Positions 34,211 through 45,145 of a stretch of 64,000 nt of DNA are shown here, piece by piece. The DNA is from Caenorhabditis remanei (taxonomy: Eukaryota; Nematoda; Chromadorea; Rhabditida; Rhabditidae), in NCBI RefSeq assembly GCF_010183535.1, contig NC_071332.1, positions 9,982,001-10,046,000 of the forward strand. Direction: 5' to 3'. A program made the translations under genes and the position numbers. The number at the start of each line of letters is the position of its first letter. Positions within the stretch are counted from its first letter, which is position 1. Below the pieces are notes generated by a model. The model was given only the letters and a program-made list of their open reading frames with translations. It ran no database searches and was not told the DNA's origin.

Positions 34211-34539
34211 TTTTCAATTTAAGTGAATGAAGTCAAACTATGGAAAATGAATAGTTCTGTGATACATTTATAGTATTTCGAATGGTAAATAGAAAGAGAG
34301 TTATCGGGTAAACAAAGAGCCAAAAGAAACAGTGGCATTGTCAAAAAGTAAGGGAAAATAAGTAGTGAGGAGTGGGAAAAAAGGGACAACAAACATCGGG
34401 AAAAGGAGACTCACATGTTACTTTGGTTATAGCCTCTTAGTCTAAATATTTATGAGTCATAAGAGATTTCGAAAGATGAAATCATAATTATGGCATCATC
34501 AGTTAAGCACGAGTCGTCAATTGATCAGTTTGAGTTCAG
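34211..34539. other. Intergenic, upstream of transthyretin-like gene
   Basis: Purine-rich promoter-side spacer; no recognised repeat or RNA. Confidence 0.4.
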
Positions 34540-35649
34540 TCAGTTCGCAATAACATTATTATTTATACCACTTCTTAGACCAGAACTTTGAACTCCTGAC
34601 ACGACGATACTTGATTTCTTTGGTGATACTTTGTTACTGTTACATGTATTCCAATTTGTATGAAAATATATCATGACCATTCCATCGAAAGCATAAACAG
34701 AAGCATACGACAATGAACAAAACACGAACGTCCACCAGACAGCGTCGACGAGTTTTGATGTGAAGTTGTAGTTTGCTATGTCAATTAATTGAATGAAGTC
34801 TTGAATAACACTTTGAATATACATCGATTGCCATTTCTTTCGACGTTTGGTTTTTTGAGCTTCACTTATTCCATTCATCTGAAACTTCATTGATTTGGAA
34901 ACAAAGAAATGAAAAAAAGTTTATTTCCTCCCTTCAGTTTTGTAGTTTGTTTGCTCAGAGTCATACCTTATCTTTCAGCAACTTTAAGAAAGTTGCTAAA
35001 TTGAATCCATTTGATATCACGGACAGGATTGCAATTGCCACAAAAACAGTGCGATCCATTGCGTGCCCACATTCTTCTAATCGTTCCGGAAGAATTATTA
35101 ATATTTCTGGATCGTAAACGAGATAGCAATTTGCTGAAAATCATATTATTGGCCAAGTTTTTTTCCAGCCAAACTCACTGAAAATAGATATGATAATGTG
35201 TACATTTGCAAGTATGAAACATCCCAATAACGAAAAATTTGTAAATGAAAATATTGAAGATTGTGGATTCGAAAGTGGGAAATAAATGACAAACATCCGA
35301 TTTACAGACATACAGACTTGAATAAGAGGACCAAAAAAGTAACAAAATCCACCGACTATCTGAGTTTCAATCAAGTTTTCGATTCTCGGTATATCATTCA
35401 TTGTCTTCCCTAAAAAGGATAATGTAGAAGCCCAGAATGCGAAGAATGCACTCGTTAGTATATTCGGAATAGTTTTGAAAAAACACAACTTTTGAAAACT
35501 GCTCAATTGTTTCTTCTTCGTTGTGGAGAACTTGATAAATAAAATTAAATTGAGAACAAATCCGATAGTACCCGTCTGAAATCGTTCTATGAAAATGTTT
35601 CCGGAAAGAAAAGACATACCATAAACAGAAGCACAATGTAGATCCACAT
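34540..35649 (-). CDS. Srx-like chemoreceptor (array member 6)
   Basis: Minus-strand exons 35620..35649, 35179..35575, 34967..35133 and 34540..34878 give 310 residues. Blocks: SFQKLCFFKTIPN ... FWASTLSF, QVCMSVNRMFVIYFPLS, CYLVYDPE, GFNLATFLKLLKDK|MNGISEAQKTKRRKKWQSMYIQSVIQDF and YAFDGMVMIYFH. QDF instead of QDC and loss of the intron in the DG codon set it apart from + strand members and link it to member 7. Both last exons end in a similar SGVQS tail. Confidence 0.8.
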
Positions 35650-35801
35650 AGTATGTTTTGTTTTTAAAGAACTGAGAAGTTATGAGTCTTTTCATTCAAA
35701 ACAAAACTAATTAGAACAGCGAGAAAACAGGGAAATTCAGGGTTGTTGTGGGAAGAATCGATAAATCGAAAACAAGAAAAATTCAGATAATTCCGAATCT
35801 A

Positions 35802-37045
35802 TTAGGTTGGTGCATAAATTTCTTTCTTTTTTTGGACAATTTTTGTCATGAAATTTCTTGAAGGCTAATACCCCACATGAAAAGAAATATAGTTGATTAG
35901 TACCTATAAGTCATTGTAATTTTACCTGTGACTTGACGTCCGTCATCTGTCTAATCTCAGCCGCAGACACATCAAAACACATAAGGAACCCTTTTTCAGT
36001 ACCATTCTTCGTCTCAGTTTTTTTCTTAGAAAATGTTGATGAGAAAGGGTGATTTATTCAAATTTGAAACATGCAAGGAACGTTATGTTTGAAAAAATAA
36101 TAAAGACATTTGAATTGAGCAACGATAGTTTAGTGCCAATCCCGGAAGAAAAGTGAGGATCAGCAATTTAGGGATGTGCGAGTATTTTCAATTTTTCTTT
36201 AACGTTTAGTATGGAGTAGAATAGACATTGATGTATCTGAATCAATTTTGTTTGGAATGTTTGAGCACTTTCCCTCATTTCTCTGGAAGCGCGAAGTCAA
36301 TATCATCACAATCACGTGATTTTTAAGTTTGATGAAGCCTACAGCTCCTGTTTCTTAGTCAATCCACTAGATCTTTTGCACAATTTCAGAACAATGTATC
36401 TACTGTTGATTATTTGTAACAAAATAATTCAGACTTGTTTGGGATCGTTGAGAAGAGACCTAGACTCCACCCAGGTCTACTGCTCAAAATTACTCAAAAT
36501 CGCAAATATCATAGCGAATACATCACCCAAGTTTCATCACTTAATTGAATGGCTTTTTCATAAGTTTTATATGGCATAAGTTGCTCATGTTACCCTCTAA
36601 CATATACAAATAGTTTTGTATAAATGTTCTTTCAAATATTTATGTAATCTGATTGAACCCAGCTGGACCCTGATTTCTCGTTGCTCTCAATCGTGTGATC
36701 GTAACTTTTTTGTTTTTAACATTCCGACTAAAAACTAAAATGTGATAACAAGATAAAGTCTTGTTCTATAAACTGAATTTAATTTCTCGTAAACATTTTA
36801 GCATTTTGATATCAATGCGACTAGAATCAAAAAAACTTTCCAAAATAGGCATTTGGTCGGCGACCGAAAAAGCCATCGTTTTCACGAGCGGACTGTCTTT
36901 GCACCAACTTGAAAAGTTACGTGATAGCCACTAAAGTGGTCATAAAAATGCAAAAAAGTTTGGGATGAAAAACAATATCACCGCTTAGAGATCGAGAACC
37001 AAAGTCACACCTTCAAAAAAGAAAGAAAATTATGCACCAACCTAA
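35802..37045. mobile_element. Decayed mariner-family transposon with TA target duplication
   Basis: TTAGGTTGGTGCATAA at 35802 is matched by its inverted copy (TTATGCACCAACCTAA) ending 37045, with TA on both sides. TTAGGTTGGTGCA is a classic mariner terminus, and 1244 bp is near full mariner length. A stretch near 36450-36530 (DLDSTQVYCSKLLKIA) recalls the transposase segment before the second catalytic Asp, but the frame is broken around it, so the enzyme is dead. It lies between two related minus-strand receptors. Confidence 0.85.
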
Positions 37046-37075
37046 TAGGTGTAAATTCTGGATTCAAAAAAATTT

Positions 37076-38114
37076 TCAAGCAGTGCTCTGAACTCCGGAA
37101 ATGAAAGTACTCGTTTTCTTCTGTGACGATTTATGAAAGCAACAAACTCTTGAGTTAGAGTAGAAATAAATAATGACAGCTCCATCTAATGCATAAATAA
37201 ATACGAAAGAAAATGTACTGAATATGAAATACCATAGGGGAGAGTCAACCGAACCAGAGATAATATTGAAATTCAGGAGATCTATAACTGGAGGAAAATC
37301 TTGAATTACACTCTGAATATACATAGACTGCCATTTCTTCCTTCTTTTCAGTTTTTGATCTTCACTTATTCCAGTCATCTAGAAATGTTGGAATGCTTTT
37401 CAAATAAAAGAATAGAATCAGTTGTACCTTATCTTTTACCAACTTTGCACATATCATCAAATTGAAACCATTCGATGTGAATGCTAGAATAAAAATTGAG
37501 TAAACAACGAAGCTATCCATTATTCTTCCACACTTCTCAACATTTTCTGACATAAATATTCCAAGTTCTGGATCATAAATAAAATAACAATCGACTAAAA
37601 CAATAGTTTTGAAAGCATTTTCTACTCAAATAAACTCACAAAACTTTGGAATCCACACGGGTCCGCTTGCCAGAACGAAACACCCAAAAGTCAATAATTT
37701 AGTGTAGCGAAACTGATAAGAGGAAGATTTCGAAAACGGGAAATAGAGAGCAGCAAAACGATTCAAAGAAATGCAAATTAGAATCAAAGGAGCCAAATAA
37801 TAACAGAATAATCCGACGAATTCAGCAACGAACACGTTCAAAGATCTTGGAATACTATCTACTTTATAATCTAAAAATGTCAATGGACAAATCCAAAATG
37901 GGAATGAAGCACTGATTATCAAGTTAGGAATAGCCTTGAAAAAGCATAGCATGTGAAAACTATTCATTAATTTTTTATTTGCAGTCATTAATTTCAAAAT
38001 CAGAATTGAATTGAAAAAGACACCGATCAGTCCAACCTGAAAATTCGAATGATTTCTCTGATAAAAACTGAATAAACTTACAATAAAAAGTGTTATAACA
38101 AAGCTTAGAATCAT
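37076..38114 (-). CDS. Srx-like chemoreceptor (array member 7)
   Basis: Minus-strand exons 38082..38114, 37640..38036, 37428..37594 and 37076..37378 give 299 residues. It has the same exon plan and phases as member 6, with MTGISEDQKLKRRKKWQSMYIQSVIQDF, YALDGAVIIYFY and the SGVQS tail. TM2 reads NSFHMLCFFKAIPN ... FWICPLTF; TM3 end is CISLNRFAALYFPFS. The two are a tandem pair now separated by the mariner. It appears intact. Confidence 0.8.
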
Positions 38115-38800
38115 CTTAGTATTTGAATATTTGTGTTATCGGCTTCTTGAAGCTCGAAAAGTTAATCAGTGATTCATAACGAGTTTTTCGAAAACCCTGG
38201 TAAGTATGAGAGGAAACGACATTCTTGTTTTGAAAACATTCTGATTCTGATTAACAACAGATATAAGAACGTATTACCTCAGAGGCACGTTAGAGAGACG
38301 GTGAGCCCAAACTTAGTATATGAGAGTAACAGAAAGAGGAGAACGGTTCATGCAGTTGTTAGTGTTCAATTTATTATTTATTATTTTGAGTAAATTATGT
38401 AAGCCTGGCAATGGACCTGGGTCAAGGTCGTGAATTAAGACCTATTAATTCCACGACATATACATAAAGTCGCAGACACATACAGTAGGGAATCTTCTAT
38501 AATGGCAGCAGGAGGATCCTATCCAAATGTTATCACTAACAAACTTCGAACAACTAAGAAACATCTAGGAAAATTATATAATGACACATATACACATATT
38601 CAAATTGTCATTTTCCGATTCCATGTATCACTTTAATTTTCCAGACAACCCATTTCAGCACCCTCTTTATTCAGGTGAAAACTCTCTGACTACGCAAAAA
38701 AATGGGAAGTAAATCAAATGAAAATTGGATATAATTCACTCAACACTTGGTCTTGGTCTAGCACATGTCAGTCAAAACACTGCAAGAATAGAATAATACC
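38115..38800. other. Divergent intergenic region between array members 7 and 8
   Basis: 0.7 kb that holds both promoters. No repeat or RNA gene recognised. Confidence 0.4.
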
Positions 38801-40273
38801 ATGGCAACAATTGTTTTTTTGATTGTTTCGAATTTCAGTTTATTAATTGTCAGCTTATCAGGAACTATACTGAACATGTATTTATTCTATAAATTCAGTA
38901 CAAGAAGAGGAGTTGTCAGTGGTTTTTATAAACTATGTCTAGTTAAAACCATTCCTAATGCAATTGTATGTGCTTGTTTCTTGTTTTGGGCTGTTCCGTT
39001 GAGCAGTTTTAGAGTCAAAAATAGTAAAGTTCCGAGAGATTTCAACGTGTTCATAGGTCAATTGGCAGGTGCGGGGGCTTATATTTTTGGTTAGTTGTTT
39101 GTTGACTTTTCAAAAAAAAGAAAACTAATCTCCATTTAAGGCCCGTTGCTTCATGTCTGTATGGCTGCCAACCGATTCTCTTCATTATATTTCGCAATTC
39201 AAATAATTAAAGCCGATCGTTATCCAATTACGGCTGTTTTCATATTGATTGCTTTCGTAATAGCTGTAGTTTTTACCGTGATGGGTTTGCCTAGTAAGTT
39301 TTTTTACTCTCTTGTTTTTAGATTATCTAAATTTAACAATTATAGAAGATTGTGGCTTTCTATATCTACCCGAAACATTGGAGTGGTTGTCCGAAGAAGC
39401 AGATTGTGCCGTTTTTCAATATAACTTATTATTATATTCTATATTCGGATGTGCTGTTATTTCAAATTCCATGAACTTGGTGACTGCTGGAAAACTATTG
39501 CTTGATAAGGTATTGGTTTGTTTATTTATTTTGGTTCGGGACGAAGGGCAGATGGCCACTGATACCACCGAAGGGAACATAAAGTTGGCACAGGGAGGCA
39601 ATTCCAACAGGATAACAACCGGTTGGGGAAATTCTGGAATTTCTCGGTTTTGTTAGATAAGCTGGATTTGATGGGAGCGGGATGACGTTTTAAAGATGGG
39701 CGTAAACCGTCAAGCGATATGTTGAACACGGGGTTCAATCTCAAATTGAATGAAAAAAGAAGTGACATCACGGAATAGTCCTCTTCATAGAATTGTCAAG
39801 ACATTTCAGTCAGATTTATGTTTTTTCTGTAATTTAAAATTCAAGCAGAATTAACTTTCCTACTGAAAATCATTTCCGATATTTCTGTTTCTGAAAGTTC
39901 ACTTTTTAAGGTTGGCGGAATGAGCGTCACAGATTCGAAGAACCGTCGAAAAAAGTATCTGATCAACTTCTCTCAGAGTGTCCTCCAAGACTGTCTTCAT
40001 GTTTTCGATATGATCAACAGTACCTACACGTGGCAAATAAATCCAGCTGCTTGGTTTCAATTTCTATGTCTTTCATTTTCCTTTGTATCAATTCATACAC
40101 TGGATGGGTGAGAATGACTTAAAGTAGCACAGCAACCAAAGAAATAATATTTCAGATGTGTTATGTTCTACTTTCATAGTGAGATTCATCCGAGATGGTT
40201 ATGGAGGAAAGCGATGAGGAAGAAATCTTTGATTCGAGTCGTAGCAATGTCTAAAGTTTCCACTGTCAGCTAG
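38801..40273 (+). CDS. Srx-like chemoreceptor (array member 8)
   Basis: Exons 38801..39089, 39141..39293, 39346..39509, 39911..40107 and 40156..40273 give 306 residues. The usual small first exon is fused to the second. Blocks: GFYKLCLVKTIPN ... LFWAVPLSSF, HVCMAANRFSSLYFAIQ, CGFLYLPETLEW, GGMSVTDSKNRRKKYLINFSQSVLQDCLH and IHTLDGCVMFYFH. YLPE replaces YDPE. The 401-bp intron after LLLDK contains a GC-richer insert. Confidence 0.82.
39510..39910. repeat. GC-richer insert in receptor intron, unclassified
   Basis: From about 39530 to 39775 the intron is clearly richer in GC than its surroundings and stays open on both strands, without recognisable protein. It is probably an old element copy; no terminal repeats found. 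Confidence 0.3.
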
Positions 40274-40600
40274 CCTGTTTTAGTTTCAATCTTTCGACCT
40301 TGAGCTCAAATTCTCTTTCATATTTGACGTGTGTTCTCTGTTATTTCTGCATGTTTTGAATTCCTGAAACCCTCAATTTAATCAAGAAAAACAATAAATA
40401 CTTGTTTTTTTTTTCATCAAAACGGCACGTGATATACTCTTTCAACTTCAGTTAATTTCAACAAGTTTTTCCAGGAGGTGTTAAAGGCAACCAATCCAAT
40501 TACGGGAAACCCTCTGAGACACGTAAAAAAGCTTTTCCAGAATTTCTCTCTTGAACAGAATGATATTTCATATGGGCTGTTGTCTCTTGACTCACAATTT
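40274..40600. other. Intergenic between array members 8 and 9
   Basis: Short spacer; an open stretch from 40478 in frame with the next gene may be its leader or an N-terminal extension. Confidence 0.4.
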
Positions 40601-42667
40601 ATGACGGAGGAAAATTTGGTTTCAGACCAACTTCTTTTTATTCCCGATTCAAAACTTATGTCGGTTTTATTCCATGTGATTGCAGTCATTTCAATGCTAT
40701 CGGTACGTTTTTATAAGTGCAGAATAGTCTGGCATAACTGTTGGAAGATTTATGAAGTTCGATAGTTTCCAAAGCCGTCTAATATGTAGAAGATAGTACT
40801 ATTCTGAAAACTATACCTTAATTAAAAGAAGAAGTTTAGGATAGGATATGAAGAAAGTTGCCCCGATTGTTCAGAAATTAAACATTTAACTTTAAAAAAT
40901 AACTTCCTGAAGGTTCTTGCAAATTTGATCTCAGTCAGAACTGGCAAATTGAAAACTACTGTCAACAACTGGCAGGTGAAAACACCCTAAAAAGTGCTCC
41001 TAATTGTTTTCCTATTTTCCGATCTCCTCAAATTTAAGTCTTACAGATCAGTTCTCTCGGACTTGCAGTAAACATCTATCTTTTCCAAAAGTTCTCCAAC
41101 AAACCAGGCAAAGCAAGTGCATTCCACAAACTGTGTCTTGTGAAAACGATCCCAAATTCAATTGTCTGTGCCTCATTTCTTTTATGGGTGGTCCCTTTGT
41201 CTGTCATTCAACCAGATTATCAGAATATTCCAAGAATTATCAATGTTTTCGTGGGACAAGTAGCAGGGTTCGGTGCATATGTCACAGGTAAGTCATTTTT
41301 GTTCTTTGATTGATTCAATTTAAGACACGCTGATTTTGTAGGTCCTATACTTGAACTTTTTATGTCTCTGAATCGCTTCGCAGCTCTATATTTTGCTACA
41401 AGACGTCTCAGAGTCAACGATTTTCCTCTAACAGGAATCGCCATAATTGGTGCTTTCGGAGTAGCTGTTCTCTATACAGCTCTTGGATTCAGAAGTGAGT
41501 CATTTCTGGTTTCGAGACCAGGTAAGTAATCTGCTTATGCTTGCAGCCGACTGTGGTTTTGTATTTTATCCATCCACGTTTACATGGGATAAAGAGTATA
41601 CAAATTGTGCAACAGGAATGTCTACTTTAATATTTTATACAGTAGTAGCAGTTGCCACGTGGACGAATTCACTGAATGTAGCCACTGCTTTCAAATTATC
41701 CATAGATAAAGTGAGTAATCTGAAATCTAACAATCCGAGTGACAGATGTTTGTTGTTGAATGATTCTTGGTCATCAGACTGTTCAGGACCAGTTATTTTT
41801 GTGACTGCTTGAAATTTCATCAGTTCTTGAAACCAGGTTCTTGAAACTGAATAAAGACGAAGCAAAAACCAAAAAAAAGCAATGCTCAAAGGATGAAAAA
41901 TCACGTTTTCCTATCATAAATCATCTGAAAAACTTTGATTTGTAGGTTGGAGGAATGAGCCAATCGGACGCACATCGGAGAAGGAAAAAGCTGATTTTGA
42001 TGTTCACACAGGTACTGAAAGAAACTAGAAGTGGAACCGAAATGTAATCAATTTGACCCTTCAGTTCATTGAAAACCCAAATTTGAAAAACAGAATAGAA
42101 AAATTCATCCCCATATTCTATGTAGTACCTTAGAAATCCATGATCTTCAGTTTCTCGTGAGAAAAGAACCAAGAATCGAAAACTTCTCTTTGTAGTCTAG
42201 GATTTCTATAAGAGGAAAATCTAAAAAGTTGAAATATAGTCTGAGAACCAGGAACTTGGAACATAAAAGCTTAAACTTTTCAGTGCAGTCACACTTTTTT
42301 GCAGAAGTTCGAATGAACTCCTTGTCAGGCAACTAAAATATTCTATTTCAGAGCGTTATTCAAGACTGTCTACACGTGATTGACCTTATCAACAGCATTT
42401 TTATTTTCAAACTGAGCGATGCTCTGTGGTTTCAGTTCATTTTTCTCTCCATTTCATTCCTTTTGATTCACGCACTCGACGGGTAATCAAGCGTATCAAT
42501 TAGTTGTGGTAAATTTTGTCTATTTCAGTTTTGTCATGCTCTATTTTCACCCCGAGGTTCATCCAAACTTTCTTCGTGGAAAGCTGAGAAAGACGTCATC
42601 GAAGATTGTCACAATTGCAACACCTACTTTTCATGGTGACCGGAAAATTACTGCGATTCAGTCATAA
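40601..42667 (+). CDS. Srx-like chemoreceptor (array member 9)
   Basis: Exons 40601..40702, 41047..41287, 41342..41494, 41547..41710, 41946..42011, 42352..42482 and 42529..42667 give 331 residues. It keeps all family introns, including one before GGMSQSD and one after LMFTQ. Blocks: AFHKLCLVKTIPN ... LLWVVPLSVI, ELFMSLNRFAALYFATR, CGFVFYPSTFTW, SVIQDCLH and IHALDGFVMLYFH. The start could be 40478 instead, adding 41 residues; the shorter form matches relatives better. Introns of 344, 235 and 340 bp are longer than usual, without clear repeats. Confidence 0.8.
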
Positions 42668-43117
42668 TTTGTTTTAAAGTTTTAATTTATCTATGTTTGA
42701 TAATCTTTCACTTGCCATTCAAAAATACGTTGCGTGGTTCTAATAACGCTTTCTGTTATTGAAGTCATTCTGCTCTCAGGTCATTTCAATTTACAAATAA
42801 AAATGAAATATAACTAGACAAAACATCTTTAGCTGTTAAATGATTTTCATCATTCTGCTTTCTATGAAATTGGGAAAAGGAAACTCTCAGTTTCCATAAG
42901 GAGGTAGTGCAATGTTCTGAAACTCTCACGGTTGTTCAACAACAAAGTTCTGTGAGAAAAAAAAAACCAGAATAAAAAGTTTTTTCACTTCAACTTTCTT
43001 AGTAGAACAGACCACAGTTTCCTTATTTTGTCTACTCCGTATTTCTTTGTGTTTATCCGTTTCCTTTTCTTTCAAACAAACTTCAATCTGAATTCAAACT
43101 TCCAGTGTTCCAAAATC
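42668..43117. other. Intergenic between array members 9 and 10
   Basis: AT-rich spacer; no feature recognised. Confidence 0.4.
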
Positions 43118-44521
43118 ATGTTGGCTCTTTTTCCTCTTCTGGCTGTCATTTCAATGCTTCTTGTAAGTCTTAAAATTCCTTGAAACTGTTTAGAGAGTGC
43201 CTAGAAACTGATTTCACATATATATCTTAAAGCTCAGATCTCATTGAATCTTTCATTTTCCAGACGAGTTTCATTGGATTCGTTGTCAGTGTCTCAATAT
43301 TTTTGAGGTTCGCCAGGAAAACAGGAGAATTCAGTGATTTCCATAAGTTCTGTTTGATAAAAACAATTCCGGATATATTCGTCTGTGGAGCTTTCTTGTT
43401 CTGGGTTGTTCCTGTCACTGCACTTTCTTTGACTTATGCAAAAGTCCCTTATCTACCGAACGTATTCATCGGACAAATCGCAAGTGGCGGGGCCTACATT
43501 CTAGGAGCAAGTATTCAGATGTGTATGGCTGCTAATCGGTTTTTTGTAATATACTTCCCATTCCGACAACATAAAACAAAGAGGTCTTACGCCACGTATT
43601 GTGCTATTACAGTATGCCTTGGATTGGCAGTCACTTACACCTTACTCGGTCTCAGAAGTATGTTTATAAATTATCAGGACATTTTCAAATAAAACGAGTT
43701 TCAGAACTATGTGCATATGTGTATGATCCTGAAATCTTTGGTTGGAGAGTTGAAGAATCTGAGTGTGCAGATCAAATGACAACTCTAATTTTCTGGTCAA
43801 TCATTGTCTTAGCAGTCACTTCAAACACCTTCAACATTGCAACAGCAATGAAATTCTTGTGTTCTCGTGTATGTAATCATTTGTTGAGATAGACCAAAAG
43901 AACCGACTGAACCATACTTATATCAATTAGAATTTATAACTTCTTGGTACTGAATGATCACAAAAAAAGTAGTTTGATTTCTCAAGTTTTGAGTTAATAG
44001 AAGCTAAATAGTCTTGATCCAATTTATGTAGTTTGTGAATTCATAGCTACAGTATGAAAAAATCATGATTCAGTTGATCTTTTCGAGCTTTAGATTTTTA
44101 ACAAACTTATTGTATAGCAATCAGTCTCTTTCAGGTATCGGGAATCCGTCAAGCCGATGCTGCCCGCCGTCGTAAGAAGAGAACATGGCTTTTCGTGCAA
44201 TGTGTTATTCAAGATTGCCTCCATTTGACCGATCTTGTCAATAGTATTTTCCTCTTTCAACTCAGCGAGGCAGTCTGGTTCCGTTATATATTTCTATGCT
44301 ATTCATTTCTTGCTATTCATGCTGCGGATGGGTGAGTTGTGTGCCTGATTATGTTTATGACCAAAGTAACATTTTCTAGAATTGTTATGCTCTGCTTCAA
44401 CCCGGAAGTCCAACCGAAATGGTTTCGTGCCATTGGAAATAGTCGTCATTTATCTAGAACTGGCGTCGTTGTTGTCTCTTCACATCATTCGATCCCGAGA
44501 GAAATGACAAATGTTGCATGA
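43118..44521 (+). CDS. Srx-like chemoreceptor (array member 10)
   Basis: Exons 43118..43162, 43264..43657, 43705..43868, 44135..44331 and 44380..44521 give 313 residues. The intron after the GGAY segment is lost (GGAYILGASIQMCMAANRF is continuous), as is the one before SVIQ. Blocks: DFHKFCLIKTIPD ... FWVVPVTAL, NRFFVIYFPF, CAYVYDPEIFGW, VSGIRQADAARRRKKRTWLFVQCVIQDCLH and HAADGIVMLCFN. Appears intact. Confidence 0.82.
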
Positions 44522-45145
44522 ATAATACGATCCTAAAAATATTCTGATTTTGCGATAAAATGTGTTTCACATTCCACACACAACATTCAAGAACATACTT
44601 GCAAAATATCGGCCCGGAGTCAAAAAATGAGCACAATTTATTCACAAAAATTTTCGAATTTTTTGAAATTTTCATCAAAAATAGTCAAAAATCCTATGTA
44701 CACTTGAGTTTTATCGATATGTAAAAACATAGTCGAAAATTCGACTTTTTTGCGAAAAAATCAAAAAAAATTTCAAAAAATTCAAATTTTCAAATTTTTG
44801 TACCGGCCGGCCCGGGTCGGTATGTTCAAGAAGAACAAGGTATTGTGCGGTTCCTAGACGGCACACAGACTAGTTTCGTTTGAAGTAATGATAAATTGCT
44901 TTGGATTTGATTCTGATCAAGAAGAATCAACAGTTTTTAAATAAAAAATAGTATATTGTACTGCATAGATTTGATTATTCAACTTCTTTACGAAAGTAAA
45001 ATATTTCCGAACGTGTCAATGTCATCATTTTTCGGAATGGACACACTGACCAATGTAAAAAGTGATTGTATTCAATTGGTACAAAGCTGAGAACCACATC
45101 TCCTAATTTCTGAATTCGTAATCAAATATAACTTTAACCAAAGTT
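44522..45145. other. Intergenic with an AT-rich repeat unit
   Basis: From about 44585 to 44845 there is AAAATTTC-rich DNA bounded by CAAGAACATAC ... CGGCCCGG and CCCGGGTCGGTATGTTC, a loose inverted pair. It looks like a short non-coding repeat; its class is unknown. Confidence 0.4.

Noticed and set aside
36316..36579. Intact transposase in the mariner
   Set aside because: Only a short stretch resembles mariner transposase and the frame is broken on both sides.
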